Of a stretch of DNA of 64,000 nt, positions 63,736 to 64,000 are shown one piece after another. The notes under the pieces are model-generated. The model saw nothing but the letters and a program-made list of their open reading frames with translations, had not been told where the DNA came from and searched no databases. This stretch comes from Hyposmocoma kahamanoa (Eukaryota > Arthropoda > Insecta > Lepidoptera > Cosmopterigidae). The DNA lies in assembly GCF_003589595.1 (NCBI RefSeq), contig NW_020656077.1:4523538-4587537 (forward strand), given 5' to 3'. The position numbers and the translations under genes are program-made. The first letter of the stretch is position 1. Each line of letters opens with the position of its first letter.

Positions 63736-64000
63736 ACTCAATTTACTTATATCCGAAATTATATTTCTATATGTGTAACAATCGAAGAAACCTAAGAACT
63801 CGAAGAAATAACTGTTATGATTAATTCAATTTTTTTTAAGAAACCTATAGCTAGCAGCGGACCAGTGTGGGTTCCCACAGGCGATAGACACACGGTATGG
63901 GTTACAAACCCAATAAAGAAGTTTAAGTTGATTGGATAAAAAATAAATTGCAATATAAATTATAGCTTTAATTTCTCATTACAAGTAGGCCAATTGTACA

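Larger units (their letters stand above)
58113..64000. other. Intron 6 of the DHHC gene or beyond, repeat-bearing
   Basis: No coding exon is recognised. It holds a long palindrome (58614-58798), family G MITEs (60242, 62030), a Harbinger-like element with a nested SINE (62676-63434) and an inverted repeat at 63596-63735. Degenerate tRNA-like SINE pieces may lie near 60805-60865 and 61275-61325. Confidence 0.5.

Overview
This window reads as nuclear DNA of an insect, most likely a moth or butterfly. It is AT-rich. It carries three spliced genes with animal-type GT..AG introns, and most of the rest is transposon-derived: mariner elements, a hAT-like element, foldback and TIR elements, tRNA-headed SINEs and LINE fragments. 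There are no operons, no CRISPR arrays and no convincing free-standing tRNA or rRNA gene. The species is not identifiable from sequence reading alone.

Layout. 1-3045 is intergenic repeat sequence. 3046-8371 (minus) is the mitochondrial succinyl-CoA ligase alpha subunit: five coding exons, 341 residues, with a decayed mariner in its third intron. 8372-20003 is a gene-free block holding a ~0.9 kb tandem duplication, a 3.3 kb hAT-like element inserted in one copy, an intact mariner nested in that element, a GC-rich TIR element, and a ~99 bp tandem array with an inverted half and a short N gap. 20004-25830 (plus) is mannose-1-phosphate guanylyltransferase beta: six exons, 369 residues. 25831-31140 is intergenic and includes a damaged copy of the next gene's first exon. 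31141 to at least 58112 (plus) is a DHHC palmitoyltransferase of the ZDHHC2/15/20 group: six exons visible, and the 3' end lies outside the window. Its introns, one over 13 kb, are packed with repeats. 58113-64000 is the following intron or downstream sequence, again repeat-rich.

The three host genes do unrelated jobs (TCA cycle, GDP-mannose synthesis, protein S-palmitoylation), and nothing suggests they work as a unit. Exon borders were set by protein homology recalled from the families, GT/AG signals and reading phase; all internal phases agree. The most interesting points are the first-exon relic split by a retroposon, a phase-compatible 42-nt candidate cassette exon in the DHHC gene, the hAT-like insertion with a matching empty site in its paralogous repeat copy, an uninterrupted DD34D mariner, and a tandem array carrying a YY1/Pho-like motif. 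I did not find a new multi-gene system.
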